Below are positions 62,788 to 64,000 of a stretch of 64,000 nt of DNA, one piece after another; the stretch's first letter is position 1; each line of letters starts with the position of its first letter. The position numbers and the translations under genes were made by a program. Source of the DNA: Clostridium_AD sp050717635 (GTDB lineage: Bacteria; Bacillota; Clostridia; Clostridiales; Clostridiaceae); contig NZ_JBOITO010000029.1 of assembly GCF_050717635.1 (NCBI RefSeq), forward strand, positions 62,001 through 126,000, given 5' to 3'. The notes under the pieces were generated by a model. That model saw only the letters and a list, made by a program, of their open reading frames with translations. It was not told where the DNA came from and did no database searches.

Positions 62788-64000
62788 GAAATAATTCTAA
62801 GATTAGTGAATATATAGATTATGTCTGTTCTTATGTAAAATATAAAGCAGCTCATAAAGAAGTAAAACAGGAGCTATCATCACACATAGAGGACATTATA
62901 GATGAATATGCTGAAAGTGGAATATTAGATGAAGAAGCAGTAAGTAAAGCTGTTGAACGAATGGGAGATGGTGTAACCCTAGGTAAACAGCTAAATATAG
63001 CCCACAAGGGAAACCCAGATTGGATTACATTAATTTTAACCATAATCCTTTTAAATACGGGTGTTGCTTTGATGTATCTTATGCAATATAGAAGTTCCTA
63101 TGGACGGAATGATTATCTATTTAATCACAGCCTAATATATGCTTCTATCGGCACCATAGGCTTAGTATTATTATATTTCTTTGATTACAGAAAATTAGAA
63201 AAGTACTCGCTGCATATTTTTGCAGGAATGTGTTTGTTATTTATCCTGTATATATTTATAGGTAACCCTATAAATGGACGTCTTTTTATTTCAATTGGCT
63301 CTTTTAGAACTGATATTAGGGCAATTAGCTTGTATGTATTTATAATTGCACTTGCAGGTATATTCAATAACTATGACTGGAACAAAAGAATGAATTTAAT
63401 TAAAGCTTTTGGATATTTAATTATTCCAATGTATTTTATGCTTTCTGTTCAAGGATTAGCTTACTGTGGAATTTACTTTATTTCATTTATAGTTTTAGCG
63501 CTTAAATCTAAGATGAAAATTAGATATGCAATTTATATTGTTGCATTTAATGCTATTAGTTTTATATTATATATTTTCACGGCACCATATAGAGCAAGAA
63601 GACTTTTAAGTTTTTTAGACCCATTCTCTGATCCAGAAGGAAGTGGATATTTAGGTGTACAGATGTATAAAATAATTCATACATCTGGAATTTTGGGGAA
63701 TGGATTTTCAGCAAATGAAAAATTATTAGTACCTGAGATGCAATCAGACTTTATATTCAATTATATTGTTCACACTTTTGGGTGGCTAGGAGCTGCGATT
63801 ATTATTACTTTTATTATTTCTTTCATATATAGAATTTTGAATATTTCAAAATATGTTAGAGATAATTATGGCAGCTTACTTATTAGTGGGCTAATTAGTA
63901 TATTTATAGTTCAATTTTCAGTAAATATATTAATGAATGTAAATTTATTCCCTATTATTGGAATTGCACTTCCTTTTATAAGCTATGGAGGATCTTTAGG
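62778..64000 (+). CDS. FtsW/RodA/SpoVE-type membrane protein with N-terminal HAAS-like domain (truncated by window end)
   Basis: About 407 codons are visible from ATG 62778 (TTGGAGG seven bases before). Residues 1-75 are a soluble helical domain (VKQELSSHIEDIIDEYAESG, EEAVSKAVERMGDG) like HAAS/permease-prefix domains that partner PadR. Ten or so membrane helices follow. SEDS-family hints are NGRLFISIGSF early and LNVNLFPIIGIALPFISYGGS (MNVNLFPIIGIALPFISYGG) at the end, close to FtsW's NLGLLPVTGIPLPFISYGGS. The C-terminus is outside the window. It probably polymerises peptidoglycan under special conditions. Confidence 0.85.
   Translation, partial: MGVGNNSKISEYIDYVCSYVKYKAAHKEVKQELSSHIEDIIDEYAESGILDEEAVSKAVERMGDGVTLGKQLNIAHKGNPDWITLILTIILLNTGVALMYLMQYRSSYGRNDYLFNHSLIYASIGTIGLVLLYFFDYRKLEKYSLHIFAGMCLLFILYIFIGNPINGRLFISIGSFRTDIRAISLYVFIIALAGIFNNYDWNKRMNLIKAFGYLIIPMYFMLSVQGLAYCGIYFISFIVLALKSKMKIRYAIYIVAFNAISFILYIFTAPYRARRLLSFLDPFSDPEGSGYLGVQMYKIIHTSGILGNGFSANEKLLVPEMQSDFIFNYIVHTFGWLGAAIIITFIISFIYRILNISKYVRDNYGSLLISGLISIFIVQFSVNILMNVNLFPIIGIALPFISYGGSL

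Overview
The window reads as chromosomal DNA of a low-GC, Gram-positive, spore-forming anaerobe, most likely Clostridium in the strict sense. This is inferred from very AT-rich intergenic DNA, strong GGAGG-type ribosome sites with frequent GTG/TTG starts, short U-tailed hairpin terminators, and protein types such as PdaA-like deacetylase, DegV, DUF523, WG repeats, MutS2 and U32 peptidase. Most genes lie on the minus strand. No rRNA, CRISPR array, complete insertion sequence or prophage was seen.

Layout. 1-7.1 kb: a minus-strand operon for a polyol or glycerol-phosphate-like pathway. It holds an FAD oxidase (cut by the window edge), an FGGY kinase, a DUF1667 Cys protein and two FAD dehydrogenase subunits, one of which is a BON-GlpA fusion. 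It follows a GntR/UTRA regulator. 7.2-13.5 kb: FMN hydroxy-acid oxidase, DUF523, MutS2, U32 peptidase. 13.6-23 kb: glycosyltransferase, WG-repeat protein, exonuclease III, chemotaxis receptor, DUF4349 lipoprotein, NhaC antiporter, MBL hydrolase. 23-28.7 kb: SNF2 helicase, then a decayed island between two single tRNA genes (Gln-CUG, Glu-CUC) with a DUF302 gene and GH94/AraC pseudogene pieces. 28.7-33.5 kb: small coiled-coil protein, patatin, cupin-HD-GYP, secreted protein, permease. 33.5-41.1 kb: argH, argG, carB, carA with ARG-box-like sites, a PyrR-type leader and two leader-sized open frames. 41.2-51.4 kb: mixed genes, including an S24 (LexA-like) autoprotease fused to a degenerate SF1 helicase, facing a PdaA-like gene across five ATACT-N3-AGTAT palindromes. 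51.4-54.8 kb: a SigY-type ECF operon (sigma, YxlC-like, YxlD-like, YxlE-like, ABC ATPase, ABC permease) with two matching ECF promoters. 55-61.5 kb: a secreted protein, a relic of a duplicated helicase/nuclease locus, a small membrane peptide, and a three-gene cassette (inactive-looking SF1 ATPase, intact UvrD helicase, 4Fe-4S PD-(D/E)XK nuclease). 61.5-64 kb: an XRE regulator with a membrane partner, then a PadR regulator with an FtsW/RodA-type protein carrying an N-terminal HAAS-like helical domain, cut by the window end.

The strongest candidates for undescribed biology are: (1) the split AddAB-like helicase-nuclease cassette and its relic copy; (2) the S24-helicase fusion with its palindrome array; (3) the carAB leader, where a PyrR-type element sits beside the ribosome site of a 33-codon frame that stops at the foot of the terminator; and (4) the PadR/HAAS-FtsW pair with 15-bp repeats. 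Functions were assigned by reading motifs only, with no database search.
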